Both the position numbers and the translations under genes were made by a program. Source: Kalaharituber pfeilii (lineage: Eukaryota > Ascomycota > Pezizomycetes > Pezizales > Pezizaceae). From it: DNA of 64,000 nucleotides. The stretch covers positions 186,001 through 250,000 of the forward strand of contig WHUZ01000021.1 in the NCBI GenBank assembly GCA_015179045.1, read 5' to 3'. A model generated the notes under the pieces. That model ran no database searches. It was not told where the DNA came from and saw nothing but the letters and a program-made list of their open reading frames with translations. Below are positions 30,874 through 43,374 of this stretch, piece after piece (the stretch's first letter is position 1; every line of letters starts with the position of its first letter).

Positions 30874-31660
30874 ATGAGATTTATGAATATATCAGCAACC
30901 ACGCCCCCAGTTCGCCAGGGGGGAGAAGTCGTCATAATAAACAAATCAGGTAAAGACAGTGCCAAGATCGAGAATCAGCGCCCACTATCCATAGCCCTAG
31001 TTGATACAACAGCAAAAAAAGTCATCGTCAACAGGTTCCAAATGTACGATGATCTCCGCCGCCCAAACCAGTTCGGTACCAGACCACACAAAGGAGCAGA
31101 GAAACCTTCAAAGACAGATAAGAAGATAGAGAGGAGGCGATAGTTGCAAACATAAAGAGCGCGTTCAACTTTGTGAGAAAGACTACCTAGAATAGTCAAG
31201 AGGGGCGCGGGGACAAATAAAGGCATTGCTACATCCATTCACGACTTCGTAGAGCCAAGAGATTTTCATTCGACATGGATAACCTTTATGGTACGATGAG
31301 GGATGGTAATGCACAAGGATCCCCATTCAGCCCAACCCTCTTCTAATCCCAGCAAAACCTATCCATGAGGCCTCAGCCATACGTAGAGAGCTTCCTTGAA
31401 GTTCTGTCAGCAAGCACCACCCTGCAACGAAGGCAAAACATTACACACTATAAGCGACATTATCGAGCCCCGGATCACTGGAAACCCTCCACTTTGTACT
31501 GGATGGCCCATTCGACATGGTAAGAACATAGAACTTGTGATGAATCGCCTGGTGCACTCGGTATTGAATATTTGCCACTGGAGTATTCGTACTGTTAATA
31601 AATAAGGCTATCCTCCTAGCTCGCCAGTAACCAGTTACTACCCCTGGCACAGCCGTTCTC
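30874..31660 (+). pseudogene. Decayed LINE reverse transcriptase (ORF2) fragment
   Basis: The translation shows VVIINKSGKDSAKIENQRPL, then NRFQMYDDLRRPNQFGTRP and, in a shifted frame near 31290, GNAQGSPFSPTLF. These match the RT order of Tad-like LINEs: the RPISL region, the QFGFRP region and the G-PQGSP-SP-LF motif. Several stops and frameshifts break it, and no catalytic ADD motif is readable. No 3' stem-loop or poly(A) follows, so it is an old internal fragment. Confidence 0.75.
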
Positions 31661-32475
31661 ACCTACAAATCCCCATAATTGGTAATCACTCTAAGTTGCT
31701 GCGATCAGCTCTAGAGAATTAATATCCATTGCGACGATACAAGCAGCACATCAATGTGGTTGGGGTGGTCATAGTAATCTAATTGTTTACCTAATTTTGT
31801 GCTTACAATTAAACTTAGAGAAGAACCTGACATGGACAACCAGGAGTAGTACGCAAGCGTACCATCTTCTGCAACCAGTCCCTCGAGGTACTTTATGCGG
31901 GATGTATACTCCGCCACCATTCCATGGTGTACAGTGCACGTAAAAGTCATTGAGCATTGAACTCGCGATATTAAGCAGTCATATGACTCATCAATATGCG
32001 GACGTGTGAGTAAGTTCTGCGCAAAGCTGTAAGGCACTAAGGCTCTTTTGATAGAGGTTGTTCTAAATTTTGGGCGCACAAAGTACAAACAAGATACGAT
32101 GATTTCTTCTAGATTCTTCCTGCATGACACCCAACCTACATGGAATGTCTTTCTTCGCCGAATTTACATTGCAAGGCAGATTCTGAAACTGTAGTGTTAG
32201 GGTTGGGTATCAAGGCCTGATCCTCCATTGACATTCACTGACGTCTAAGTATCCATGAGCACGAAAGACTACAACATGAAAATGTAAGCCAGAGCGCAGT
32301 ATATAGCAGTTTTGCATGTCTCCTACCTGATGTACCGGGTAATATGGCTGCCGATATATCAACTGCCTCTGACATTCCCCCTCTATTCCACCGAGATAAA
32401 CACAGTTCTCCTAAGCAGTTTAATATTTTGATCTATTCACCTAAAGCGTTACCATTCCCTAAGCCCTAAAACCAA
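31661..32475. other. Upstream region of the CHAT-domain gene
   Basis: No gene is supported. The start codon of the next gene lies in AACCAAATGACAACC. The last 80 bases before it are rich in TCTATTCACC- and CCTAAGCC-type pyrimidine stretches, as in many fungal promoters. Confidence 0.4.
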
Positions 32476-35400
32476 ATGACAACCAGCTCATTCCCCAGAA
32501 TTGCCCAGTCTAGGCGCTTATTCCGAGGAGTGGACGATCTTATTGAAAACCTTACCATATCTTCACCATCAGTTCAAAGGCCGCAGCAGGAGAATACAGA
32601 AATGCTTCCTGATCTTGAAGGACTTCATACAGTCCCTTGGTTTCAGGATGTTGACATCTTGACTGAGCTTTCGGCACGGCACCAATATCCTGTCTTAGTT
32701 CTCCAAGTTTGTCTTAGTCGCTCAGTTCTCGGACCTCCTATGCGGCGTGATAAAGACGACGAAATGTCCGATGAGGATTGGAACATACACGATTTGTTTG
32801 GGGATGTTCTAGTAGACGGTGGCAGTATCCACTTAGCAATGGGAGCTAAATTTGGGGACGAATTGTGGGATCTCATTGATCTATTGAAGATGTTCTTTCA
32901 AAGCAACGCAGAAAATCGTGCTGTCCATCCAGCCCCCAGTCTACAAGGAATCAGCAATGATATTAGTGACTGCGTCTGGCGTACGCTCGACAGCCCCAAT
33001 CGTGTCGAGAGAGTTGCAAACGCAGTACGGACGCACGTTAATAAACGCATCCTTATTACGCACCAGCTACTATTCAAACAATTCCTTGCCCAAGGTTGCC
33101 CTCTCCACCTACTTGATAGTCATATTTGGCTTGATCTCTCTTTGCTTTCACTCTCAACTGCATGGACCCCGATGGCAAAATTATTTCAACTTGAACCGGA
33201 AGTTCTAGTTGACAACTCTCACATTTTACGCTCCATTGCGTATAAAGCTTGGATCAAGTGGGGATGGTACACCCAGAAGAAAGAGGAAAACCTCCGTGAC
33301 TTATACATTGCGATAGATTTCCTGGAAGAAGCAATGATTGATGACCAATATAATGTTGAGATGATGTGTCCGAAAGTTTTGGCTAGGCAGATGCTGAAAC
33401 TTTCACAGTTCTACAGGATCGCACACAAATATTCCGGCTCATTAGAGGAACTGCAGAATGCCTTGAATTATTGTCGCCTTGGACATGAATTATTGCTCGA
33501 ACTCGACAGTGATGAAGAGGACAGTTTTTATCTGCTTTGTGCCAAGTACGATCTGTCACGGATGCTGGACAAGTTATTCTCCATCACCTCAAGATTGAAT
33601 GATTCTGAGGAAGCAATGCTCATGGCGCAAGAAGCTGTTGAAAGTCTTAAGTCATTGAAAAGTGCTCTACCTGTTGAACAAATTCGTCGAGTGGAACTCA
33701 ACTACCATTATATGCAGGCTAAATTCTCATTCGGGTCCCGGGTTACCATAGCGTTTTCGCACCACAATGTTTGCTCTCCTCGAGTACTTCTTTGCAAACA
33801 ACAAACCTATAGACTTCATCAACGAACACTTGAAGATATGACGATTGCCGACCTTGATCAATATCTTCATTACGCGAGCAGTTACAAAGATCTCCTTCGC
33901 GACCCTTCATGCGTGCAATTCGGGGAGAGCATTTTCAAGGGGTGGCAGGACAAAGTGGACAATTTAGATTTCTGCCAAACACTTAAGGGAAATATAAGTT
34001 ACCAGTTATTTTCGAAGGTCTTACAAACTGCCGTTCCACTTACTGACGTAGTCCGGGCCCGCAAAATTATTGAATGCCATCCGCCTGGTATTCTAAAGCT
34101 AACGTATCTTCAAGTGCTATACCTTCGGAGAAGGGATCGAGAAGATCGCCAAGCCCTGATCTCAGCATTCGAAATGCTTCCTCGCGAGATTGTCGAAAAC
34201 GCCGACTTCACTGAAGCTCTGAAGTGGGGGATAGTTACATCATACCTTGAGATATATGTGGAGAGTGATGGTGACCCACAAGTATGGGTGAAGCTTGAAC
34301 CTCTCCTGCACGAACTCCTAAAACCCCTTCTTTTGGAAGCAAGAGAGGCGAACCAGCGTAATGGGAATGATCCAACAGAAGATCAAGATCACGCAATCAT
34401 TCATCTCATCGGCGGTCCGGTGCTCGCCGAAATCAACGAGATTTCGAGTAGCGGTATACTCGGATTATACTTACCTAACCTTACAGAACGAGAAATTCAA
34501 ATACAGGTTAACGTTTGCCACTACGGAATTGCATACACCGCAGCAATGCTGAAATTAAACTACGATTTAGGCGAAAATAAAATATTTCCCGACTTTCGGT
34601 GCAGTCTAGTTTTGCCTGGTTTGTTCGTCCATAATGACCAGGATTTTCTGCACGAAGAACTAAATCGGCTGGAAAGGTTTTATGAAACTGAAATGAGCGA
34701 CAACTATGGTGTCTCATTTCATTTTCCCGCTCTGGTGGACCTGCTGCAAACAGGCAAGATTTCTCCTTCATCACAAGGCGAATATGTGCGCGCTCTCCGC
34801 CTATTGCTACAATATATCCCATTCTTGTTCAACGTTGGTTCAAACTTAAAGGAGCGAGCATTGAAAGATAGAAAAGATCTCAGGGCTATTGATTTGGTAA
34901 CGAAGGCGTCAGCGGCAATCCTAGAAGGAGGTGGATCAGCTGCTGAGGCTCTGCAATTCCTGGAAGTTGGCCGTGGTATGATCTTAAGTAATGTCATGAG
35001 TTATCGTGCAGATCTAGGAGATTTAGAGGAAGCACATAAAGAATACGCTTTTGAATTGAGAGAAATAATTATGCGACTTGACGATGGTTTTGCGGGCCCA
35101 ATCTTGCCCGTTTGTTCCGAATCCACATCCGCAGAATGGGGTACCGATATAGCTCAGCTGGGGCAACGAGGACATGATGTCCAGCGACTTCAGGACTTAC
35201 TATCGAAAATAAGAAAACTTCGTGGATTTGAGAAATTCATGTTACAGGAGTATGAAGGGGATGAGTTCGCAATGGAGGCGGCTAATGAAGGTCCCATTGC
35301 GATTGTCAGTGCATGGAAGAGGGGTCATGCAATTATTGTCACGAAGACCGAGATCAAATCAATATGGCTTGACAAGCTTACTGAAAGGGAAGCGAAGGAC

Positions 35401-36684
35401 AATATGCAAACTCTCATGTCAGAAAACGATGCTTTCCTAACTTCGCCTGATACAATCCGAAATATATTGAAATGGTTGTGGGAAGTAGCGGTCAAGCCAA
35501 TACTTATTTGCCTAGGCCTAAAGACTGAGAAAGGGGTTAAGGCTTTTGCTCCTACTAGCCTTGAGGATGTATTGAATCTCCCACGCATATGGTGGATTGG
35601 GGTTGGCCCCATGGCTCAGGCCCCATTTCATGCCGCTGGAATATATTCCCAAAACAATCCCCGCCAAGAGCATACCGCAAGGTATTGTGTTTCCTCCTAT
35701 ACTCCAACTATAAGGGCCCTGATGTTTGCAAGAGGTATCCGGGGGCGCCTATCACCAACGAAGCCGGGGCAGAAAAGCTTTACACATGGCGTTCAGAAGT
35801 ACGACAGAAGATGGACTGGGAAGGAATTTATACCATGTCAACATGAAATGCTCAGTGGGTCGTCGAACGACAATAGAGAGTTTAAATGGAACAGGCTGGA
35901 CGTAGTGCCAGGAGATAAGAAAGACAAAAATTGCAAAGTTAGGGATAACGGTTATGACCACAATGTCTTGTTAGTGACAATGCAGTCTACGCCAGGTGAA
36001 GAAACTATATCCTCCATCCAATCTAAAACCCGTGGAATGGAGTTTAGTGACTTGAATGTAATTTCTGAGGCCACGATCCAGGATCGAGTCGGGAAAGCAG
36101 GAGGCAACAGTGACTTTCTATCCTCTCCTCAATCAATTGATGTACTATTCAGACTTCCATACTATAATATTGTTCACTTCGCCTGCCATGGTGTAGTGAA
36201 CCATGCAGATCCTCTGCAGAGTTGTCTGATATTTCAGAAGCCCACTGATTCTACAGGAACCCAATTCATGCGCGATGAACTCACAGTTAATGATATTTTG
36301 AAACACCGACTGGACGAAAACGACACCCAACGTCGATTAAGACTGGTTTATCTCTCTGCCTGCTCTTCCGCAGCTAATCGGTGCTTAGAGATGAGTGATG
36401 AGCCACTCCATATGGCCAGTGTTTTTCTGCTCGCTGGGTTTAACCATGCAGTTGGGACGTGGTGGGATAGTGAAGATGAAACTTGCATTGAAGTTGCCCA
36501 GAAGTTCTACGAATATTTGTTCCAAATTGAGAAGCTGAATAAGAAAGGGAAAGGTAAAGAGCATAGAAGGCAAGGGGGTTGTGCTGATGCTTTGCATTTA
36601 GCATTAGCCTACATTAGGAGTAAGAAAAGAATTGTTTGGAGTGCCGCACACCTGTGGGGGCCGTTTGTCCACTGGGGGGTGTGA
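32476..36684 (+). CDS. CHAT-domain (caspase-like) protein with a long helical-repeat region
   Basis: One uninterrupted frame of 1402 aa. The C-terminal third is a CHAT domain: HFACHG (His about 1238) and YLSACSSA (Cys about 1296) give the caspase-like His/Cys pair, followed by MASVFLLAGFNHAVGTWW. The middle (about 260-880) is helical with TPR-like spacing, for example YSGSLEELQNALNYCRLGHE and RLNDSEEAMLMAQEAVESLK. The N-terminal 150 residues are unassigned. CHAT proteins are cysteine peptidases of the caspase clan, often fused to TPR repeats and linked to cell-death or defence switches; a substrate cannot be inferred. The absence of introns contrasts with the nine-exon NLR genes. A stretch around residues 418-450 reads less like its surroundings and could hide an in-frame intron. 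Confidence 0.85.
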   Translation: MTTSSFPRIAQSRRLFRGVDDLIENLTISSPSVQRPQQENTEMLPDLEGLHTVPWFQDVDILTELSARHQYPVLVLQVCLSRSVLGPPMRRDKDDEMSDEDWNIHDLFGDVLVDGGSIHLAMGAKFGDELWDLIDLLKMFFQSNAENRAVHPAPSLQGISNDISDCVWRTLDSPNRVERVANAVRTHVNKRILITHQLLFKQFLAQGCPLHLLDSHIWLDLSLLSLSTAWTPMAKLFQLEPEVLVDNSHILRSIAYKAWIKWGWYTQKKEENLRDLYIAIDFLEEAMIDDQYNVEMMCPKVLARQMLKLSQFYRIAHKYSGSLEELQNALNYCRLGHELLLELDSDEEDSFYLLCAKYDLSRMLDKLFSITSRLNDSEEAMLMAQEAVESLKSLKSALPVEQIRRVELNYHYMQAKFSFGSRVTIAFSHHNVCSPRVLLCKQQTYRLHQRTLEDMTIADLDQYLHYASSYKDLLRDPSCVQFGESIFKGWQDKVDNLDFCQTLKGNISYQLFSKVLQTAVPLTDVVRARKIIECHPPGILKLTYLQVLYLRRRDREDRQALISAFEMLPREIVENADFTEALKWGIVTSYLEIYVESDGDPQVWVKLEPLLHELLKPLLLEAREANQRNGNDPTEDQDHAIIHLIGGPVLAEINEISSSGILGLYLPNLTEREIQIQVNVCHYGIAYTAAMLKLNYDLGENKIFPDFRCSLVLPGLFVHNDQDFLHEELNRLERFYETEMSDNYGVSFHFPALVDLLQTGKISPSSQGEYVRALRLLLQYIPFLFNVGSNLKERALKDRKDLRAIDLVTKASAAILEGGGSAAEALQFLEVGRGMILSNVMSYRADLGDLEEAHKEYAFELREIIMRLDDGFAGPILPVCSESTSAEWGTDIAQLGQRGHDVQRLQDLLSKIRKLRGFEKFMLQEYEGDEFAMEAANEGPIAIVSAWKRGHAIIVTKTEIKSIWLDKLTEREAKDNMQTLMSENDAFLTSPDTIRNILKWLWEVAVKPILICLGLKTEKGVKAFAPTSLEDVLNLPRIWWIGVGPMAQAPFHAAGIYSQNNPRQEHTARYCVSSYTPTIRALMFARGIRGRLSPTKPGQKSFTHGVQKYDRRWTGKEFIPCQHEMLSGSSNDNREFKWNRLDVVPGDKKDKNCKVRDNGYDHNVLLVTMQSTPGEETISSIQSKTRGMEFSDLNVISEATIQDRVGKAGGNSDFLSSPQSIDVLFRLPYYNIVHFACHGVVNHADPLQSCLIFQKPTDSTGTQFMRDELTVNDILKHRLDENDTQRRLRLVYLSACSSAANRCLEMSDEPLHMASVFLLAGFNHAVGTWWDSEDETCIEVAQKFYEYLFQIEKLNKKGKGKEHRRQGGCADALHLALAYIRSKKRIVWSAAHLWGPFVHWGV

Positions 36685-39600
36685 AGTACATAGCTTGGCT
36701 AGGGAAATCTCACAGGCATGTCATTATGTCATTAGGTTCGGAGATGTCAAAATGGGGTATTGGGGGTAGATGGGCCCGGATTAGGGTGCAGCCATTCGCC
36801 GAAGGCTGTAACCGAAAAGGGCCCTGTAATGAGAGCGTGAGCAGGAGCAGGATCCTTGACATGCATGGGATGCAGTGACTTGTGGCATTAGCTGCGCGAT
36901 GGTTTATTTCCAGAATAAATGAAGTTTGCTGGCTTCAATTCCAAGTTGAGAAGTACCCATAAGAGGGCTGTGGAGGTCTGTATGTCTCGTTGTAACTCGC
37001 CCTTTCCTGGTTCTCTTCTTCTCCTTGCTGGCTTCTCGTCTTTATGTTGTCTTCATGTTTTAGTTCTTATTATCTCCTTTGTGCCCTTGCTTCAATCGTG
37101 CTTTGCTTCGTGCGTGTCTTTACTAGCAAAGAGGGATTGGTACCCAGTTTCCTTGCAGATCATATATATCCGTGTTGGGTGCAGGATAACGTTGCACAGT
37201 GTTGCAGATTTTTATTTCTTTTTTCCTTTTTATATTTTAACTTGACGCCACAAAGTAATTAGACTCAATGTAGTGAATATGTTCATCTACTGCGCTGGCA
37301 TATAAATCTTTATGTACATACATATGTATCTATATATATCTATTTATATAGGACTGCGTAATATGCTCTTTCACCTTCGTGCTTAGCTATACCTTATGGT
37401 ATACATACATCTAATAAACGATAAATATCTGTTTTATACAGTCTTAGACCGTGTAAGAGGGGGTACGTGTGATGTGATATCAAGGTGAGGTGATGCCCCC
37501 GATTTATGTGATTCTTCAATTCTATCCTTGGTATGTATTTTCTATGTCGGGTTGTTGCTTGTCTAACAGGAATTATCTATCATGGTCGCTATCGATATCA
37601 ACACTCCCGGTGATGAATCATATCCTTCATTTACATACGTCAATAGAGGGTTCAAGGCTACAAACGAATAAATAAATATACAAATAAACAAATTCCACAA
37701 AAAGAACAATGTATGTATGTGCGCGTGCAGTATTATCTCGTTTACCGAACCGTTCTTGGAAAGTGAGGAGAAATAGAAAGAATGAGCTAAACCTGTAGAT
37801 GGAGCTCAAGAACATTACTACGTAGCCAGTATATAGCCAGTGGTTCTCACATGCCATTGTTGAGTCCACCGGCGAACATTTCTAGTTCGGTTACCGATTC
37901 CCCTATTCGCGAATAGGCCAATTCTTGAGCAGACCACAGGTTCATTCACGGACAGCCTCATGATTATCCTACTGGGGAACGCTGCCTGCGAACACAGCAC
38001 CTATTAGCGTCAAGCCGCCACTAGAGCTTAACTGCTGCTGGGTTATAATTACTGCCACTGACAAGTCGCTGCATTTACTAGAATATAATATAGACAGTAT
38101 AGTCAATTTAAGTGTAGCGCTTCTTAGGTTTCTATAAGAATATGAGACTATATAAGAATAGAAACTTGTGATCATAAGTATGTTATTAATCCGGAGATTC
38201 TAGGAAAATTACCAGATGTGCTCCAGGTATTTCTGTTGTTCTGAGCAAAATTTCAGAGTATCAACTGTACCGGCAGAGATATCCGGAATCCTCCGCCATT
38301 TCAGGTGCTGCTCAAAATTCCTGTTCTGAGATTGCGTTGACGCCAAGCATTAAATTTAGGTTGTTATACTACCATATAGGGTAGTCCACACACCCCTGAA
38401 AATGCCAAGCGTCCACGCCCCAACCTGTGAAACCTGTCTGATGGTGATGAAACTATAGCCTAAGTCATCGGTTCGGCAGTACGACTTCGCCTAACTCACA
38501 ACGTTTGACAAGCGCGCTATCTTATAGGAGCTAGCAGCCCGGTGAGCGTTTTTAGCTGATCCGACACGTCCCATCCAATGAGGTCTTTACGGATGGAGGT
38601 TTACTCTGATGCACGGTATGAGGTGCATAGCAAGACTTGAACATATGGGAGGTATGGGGGGGCGCAATTGGGCTTGGGTACATGGGAGGTAGTTGGGGGT
38701 TAGGTTGGTAAGCTGTAGGATAGCTTACTATCACATTAAATCATAGGGGAGGCATCTTCATGTTCTTCACCAGACTAGGTGTTCGCAACTATGTATATAG
38801 TGTTTGCAAAAAACCCATATGTTCCCGACCACCATAGCCCAGTCGCACGCAGACCAGCCGTCTCTGCATGTAACCCTTCTTATTATGGACTCTTGTCATT
38901 GCGTAGTGAGCAGAGTAGCGGATAATTTTGCCTAGATACTGTAATAAGATAGGTCATATCTAGAGCACACTCAGTAGACTGAATAAGTGATATGTAGAGC
39001 GACAAGTTGGATGCAGTGCGAGCGGATCTATTAGGTGTACAACCAAGTCAAACCGTAGCCAATGGTCTTTGCTATTTTTGGGAGCCGTGTAAATAGCACA
39101 AGCGGCTGGCCACCCCGCCAAATACCCCTACATATGCAGACCATACTGTTACTTTGCAGCGGCTGACATTAAGTACCTTTTGCTGCAATGGTTAGCAGAA
39201 TAGTCGGCTGCTACCCGTAATAGATAGTGTGCATAAGTTCTCTGTTTAAATCTTACAGATTTAGGATCTTGTGCAGATCCTTTCACACTACTTTCCTGGT
39301 TGGTTGGTATTTCTTATACCATGGACAGGCAGATACTATCTATCACTATCTACAGTAGCTTTTGTTTGACTCGGCACCACGCCCAACAGTACCGCCAACA
39401 TCGAAGTTCTAATTGATTTACTATATGTAAATGACTCTTCTTGATGTTAAGGAAATAGAAAACTAGCGAAAGAAAAGGAAAGGGAAGGTGGTCAAATAAT
39501 GGACAGAATAGTAAAGAGAAAGGGGCGCACTGAGAGACTGAATCATGTTGATAAAACTACAACATTCTGATTCATAGAGTACGAATAAATCTCCACAGCT

Positions 39601-41433
39601 CTTGAGCATCAATTCATGTAGTATGAACCAACGAAATACATAGACCGTAACTGAAATTAAGATACACTCAAGAACAAGAATATTATTTTTTCAACAGAAT
39701 CAAAATGACAACCGTATACAAGATAGTATCCTCCGAGAGGATAATACTAGTATTCGTGACTACACCGGCAGAAACAATGTTTTGAGAAGTAATAAGGTAG
39801 ATGATGTACTGTACTTCGACTCGGTGTGTCACTTCACCTGATTCTGACAAGCACTTTTTTATTTATTTTTTTGCTATCTCTATTCATATCCAGTTGTAAC
39901 GCCATGACGAGGGCTAAGGTTGCCACCTTTAAAACTATCTACTGTAGCGCCTACATCCTCCCTCCCGGAATAGCGTAGCTACGGCCCTCGCTAGCGACGT
40001 AGGATATGCATGTTAAACCCCATGCAATAGGTATGTGCTGTGAGGTGAATCCAAAAAAGAAATCAAAAATAAAGTTAGTCCTACATATTTCGCTAGTGTT
40101 GAAAGGAAATAAATATAGGATGACAGTAAAAGCCCACGGCATTCACTGGTATTATGAGAGAAAGGAAATATAGGAACGAACGGTACGAACTCTTGCAATG
40201 TCCATTCTCACTGGCCTCTCCCACTTATATCAGCAGGACTATAGCCACTATCGGCCAAGCCTCACTCTTGTAGGTATTTCTATTTCGACTTCCACCAGGT
40301 ATATCATAATTGAGCTGGTCTTTTTCCCTGCTTCGAGTAGTCTTCCCTTAATAGCTAGTAGGCCCCATAATCTTTCCTAGCTGTGCGTTTGCACTTCCCA
40401 TCCAGGCTCTTACTTATCCCAGCCTTTTCTTAAGTCTATACCGTGTATCACTATTGCTTGTGAGTTGGACGGGGGTGGGGCCAGGGGAGGGGGGAGGGAG
40501 GGAGCTGGGGAATGAGAGGTAGAGGTAATGTTGCTCATGGGAAGTAAAAATAGGGGTGATACTAGACTGCTGTTTGGTAAGACCAAGATCGAACTCTTCT
40601 GTCTTCTTTGCCGCGTTTTTATCCAGTTTTCTCTTCCGTGGCAGCCAATTTATCGATGTTTCAAATGACGGTGGAATTGCGCTCTCTTTCTCGAGTTCCT
40701 ATATTGTCGGAAAAATATAAGCAGAGATGGGAGATGTCTGGGTCCGGTGTTGGCTCGAGTGTGGGTACTGTCCTAATAGATGTGATGATGCTGATTTCTA
40801 GTTTTGTGGATTTTGGCGGGTGCTGTTCCAGTGTAAATGAAGTGTTGAACCACCATTGATAATTGTAAGTAGTGACTCTGGTTTGATCGGTCCGAATATT
40901 CTAGACTTGCTGCGGAGACTTTTCTCTGGTTGGATACTTGAACAAATTCTCAGTTCTGCTCCGGGTCGGCTCCCGGCTGTACATTCATGATGACTCTAAA
41001 AACTGTCCCAATTTAGTCCTACTTCCTGACCCTTAGCTACTATGAAATCCCAATTTGGTACCAACTCTACTGGTGGCAGCTGCTTTATAGTAGATTTATT
41101 AGAGGAAGTTTTTGCATCCTTGAGCTCGATCCTCATGTTTTCTGTCTTGTGGGCACTTTCTTTGACCTCTTCGGTGGCATTTTTCTATTGGCCAGAGATC
41201 TGTGTTTTGGGGATTCTTATTGGCTCCTGTTGCGGAGTTGATGTGATATGCAAAATTTTCTGGTGTTGATGTTTTGATATTTTTTTTGCGATTTTATCTT
41301 ACCCCTTTTTTGCTAGTCGGCGGCCTGGGAGGATCTCGCAGAGAGATAGCGTCTGCCAGATCAGAACTATTCTGGTTGGTCAACTACTGATAAGAGTATG
41401 AATCTGGTTCTGGGAAGTCATCCATAGCAACCG
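36685..41433. other. Long gene-free region
   Basis: About 4.7 kb with no supported gene, no LINE tail and no recognised terminal repeats. Short frames (for example 36919-37245 and 40608-40859) have pyrimidine-biased, low-complexity translations. A pyrimidine-rich stretch at 37000-37230 probably belongs to the 3' flank of the CHAT gene. Confidence 0.45.
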
Positions 41434-42047
41434 GGAAGCGTACTCGCGCGCTCAACGCACGCAGTCGCAAGGGGGAGGGACATGCAATGACCAGTCGGGC
41501 ATGATTGTCGATCTCATTGGAGTTGACTGACATTGTCGGATGTCATGAGGTGGGCCGTGCACTATCCTTACTTGGCAGACCTAATGCTTAGCTATTGTGG
41601 TCCATAGTTTTGCATGCAACTTCGTGTTATGTCTATCTTTCTACAGGACAGGACATATGCTCGTGATACAGCACTCGTATAATATTTTTGCAATCATGAT
41701 TATTTTACGGAGTACTGATATCTTAATTACTCTTCAACACGACATAAAAATAAGATAAAACCACTTTCGGAGGGTAAAGAAGAATTGACTCAGAACGAAG
41801 GGAGAAGCTATGTCATAAGTATGTACTTGTAGTTACTATAGTATGACAGGCTGTTTGCCAAGAGATTCGCTTACTTGCATGAGCGCGTTCACTTATCTTA
41901 AAAACGTGCTTCCGTAGGGCCATCTGAGACTAGTCTGGTAGTATGTGAGTTAATCTTTTACAACGAAAAAAAAAAAAGAAAAGAAAGCCTCATGCCAAGA
42001 TCCCCTTGTGCTTGGCTTGTAGTATCGAGAGATTCTTGGCATGAGAC

Positions 42048-42696
42048 TTAAAATAGAAAAGGGCTTTTTAGTGCGTTAGTAAGCAAGTCGTTCTGTTTGA
42101 CTAATTGAGCGTGAATCTCAAAATTTGTTGCTTTGAATGTCTTCAAAACCGCTTTCTGCTGGCTGAGAACTGCCGAAACCTCCCGTGACGTCTTGGATAG
42201 CATTTCACTATCAATTTCTCAGCATCGCCGTTAACAGATTAGAAGATCGGATATTATTTGGCACCTACCAGCTGGTAATATTCAGCGAGAATTGTAAAAT
42301 TTGGGTGTAGCGATGTAAGGTTTCGGCCATTTGAAGACAATCCTCCTTCTTGAGAGGAAATAGGAACCGGGCTTTAAATTTGGACCCTCTTGGTGCATCC
42401 ACATTCAACTTCACCAATGTCGAATATAGCCCTCTGATAATAATCTCGCAGTTTGTTATGATGACACATAATGCAGAGTCATCTCCAAAATTCACACTCC
42501 CCTTAATCTCGTCTTGCTCCAGAAATTCCACCAGCTAGCTTAAGACCGAGTTCAGTGCTGTGATCTCTGCCAGTAAATTTTGAGCTTCCGTCGGGGCAGA
42601 TTTGACGTCGCTGGTGTATTGGGTTAAGAGTTTTACGACCTTCATGCTCAAAGCAAGAAAGCCAGCAACTCCTGACGCAAGAGATACGGGATCCAT
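42048..42696 (-). pseudogene. HeLo-like (fungal STAND N-terminal) domain gene, copy 1, nonsense mutated
   Basis: Exon 1 is 42269-42696 and exon 2 is 42048-42207, with a GTAGGT donor. The length without the stop would be 195 aa. The start MDPVSLASGVAGFLALS is typical of the N-terminal domain (PigL_N/HeLo-like, PF17111 type) found before NACHT in fungal STAND proteins; such domains can act at membranes in cell death. Codon 54 is TAG where copy 2 has CAG, a C-to-T change in CpA context. No NACHT domain follows. Probably inactive. Confidence 0.75.
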
Positions 42697-42959
42697 GGTG
42701 TTGCAGGATGGTAGAATCGAAAGGCTGTAGGATCTCAACTAAGCAAGCGTTAGGGCAGAAAATAGAGGTACTGAGTAAATGTAGATGCTATAGTAATCGA
42801 GGTTCGTGATGGTGAGTGATGGTCTCAGCACTGGAGTATAGAATTACCCCTATCCTCATAGCAATTCTGAGTAAACTGTCAAGTGCGCAACTGAATGGTT
42901 GGTTCTGACCAGCAGGCAGCAGGCAGCACGCAATGCTCAGCCCCAGAAGTGTGCGTCTA

Positions 42960-43039
42960 CTAGCCAGTAAAATATGTATTCGGACAGGGGTAATATTGCA
43001 CATTATGCGCTGTGTCCGAATACATATTTTACTAGCTAG
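42960..43039. mobile_element. 80-bp palindromic MITE
   Basis: Nearly perfect inverted arms CTAGCCAGTAAAATATGTAT and complement, flanked by TA on both sides (42958-42959, 43040-43041). The corresponding place in duplication copy 2 (near 48082) runs GGGTCTTCCCTTCTC with no insert. A shorter relative lies at 46556-46599. Confidence 0.85.
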
Positions 43040-43374
43040 TACCCTTCTCTAAGCTAGGAGAAAGTTGATGCAGCTTATGGCAGCAAGCTACCTATCATTG
43101 GAGAGTATTTTAATTTTCGAATTTTCTGTTTTATTTTCCTTCTCTGTACTTGAATGCCGTCCTCCTGTAGTCTCATACTCAGCCCCTAGGGCACTTCTTG
43201 CTATAGGAATAATCCTGCTGGGCCTAGCGATGGTGAGCTATTGTTCTCGTGCCAGCCAGTCGTAGCAATTCAGGTGTGGCTGGAAGCATCTACTACCAGA
43301 ATTTGTGTATGTCTCCTTTGCAGTCTAGCGCATATTTATTCTCCCCACTCGCTTCGCTCGGGGTTCGCTCAGTT

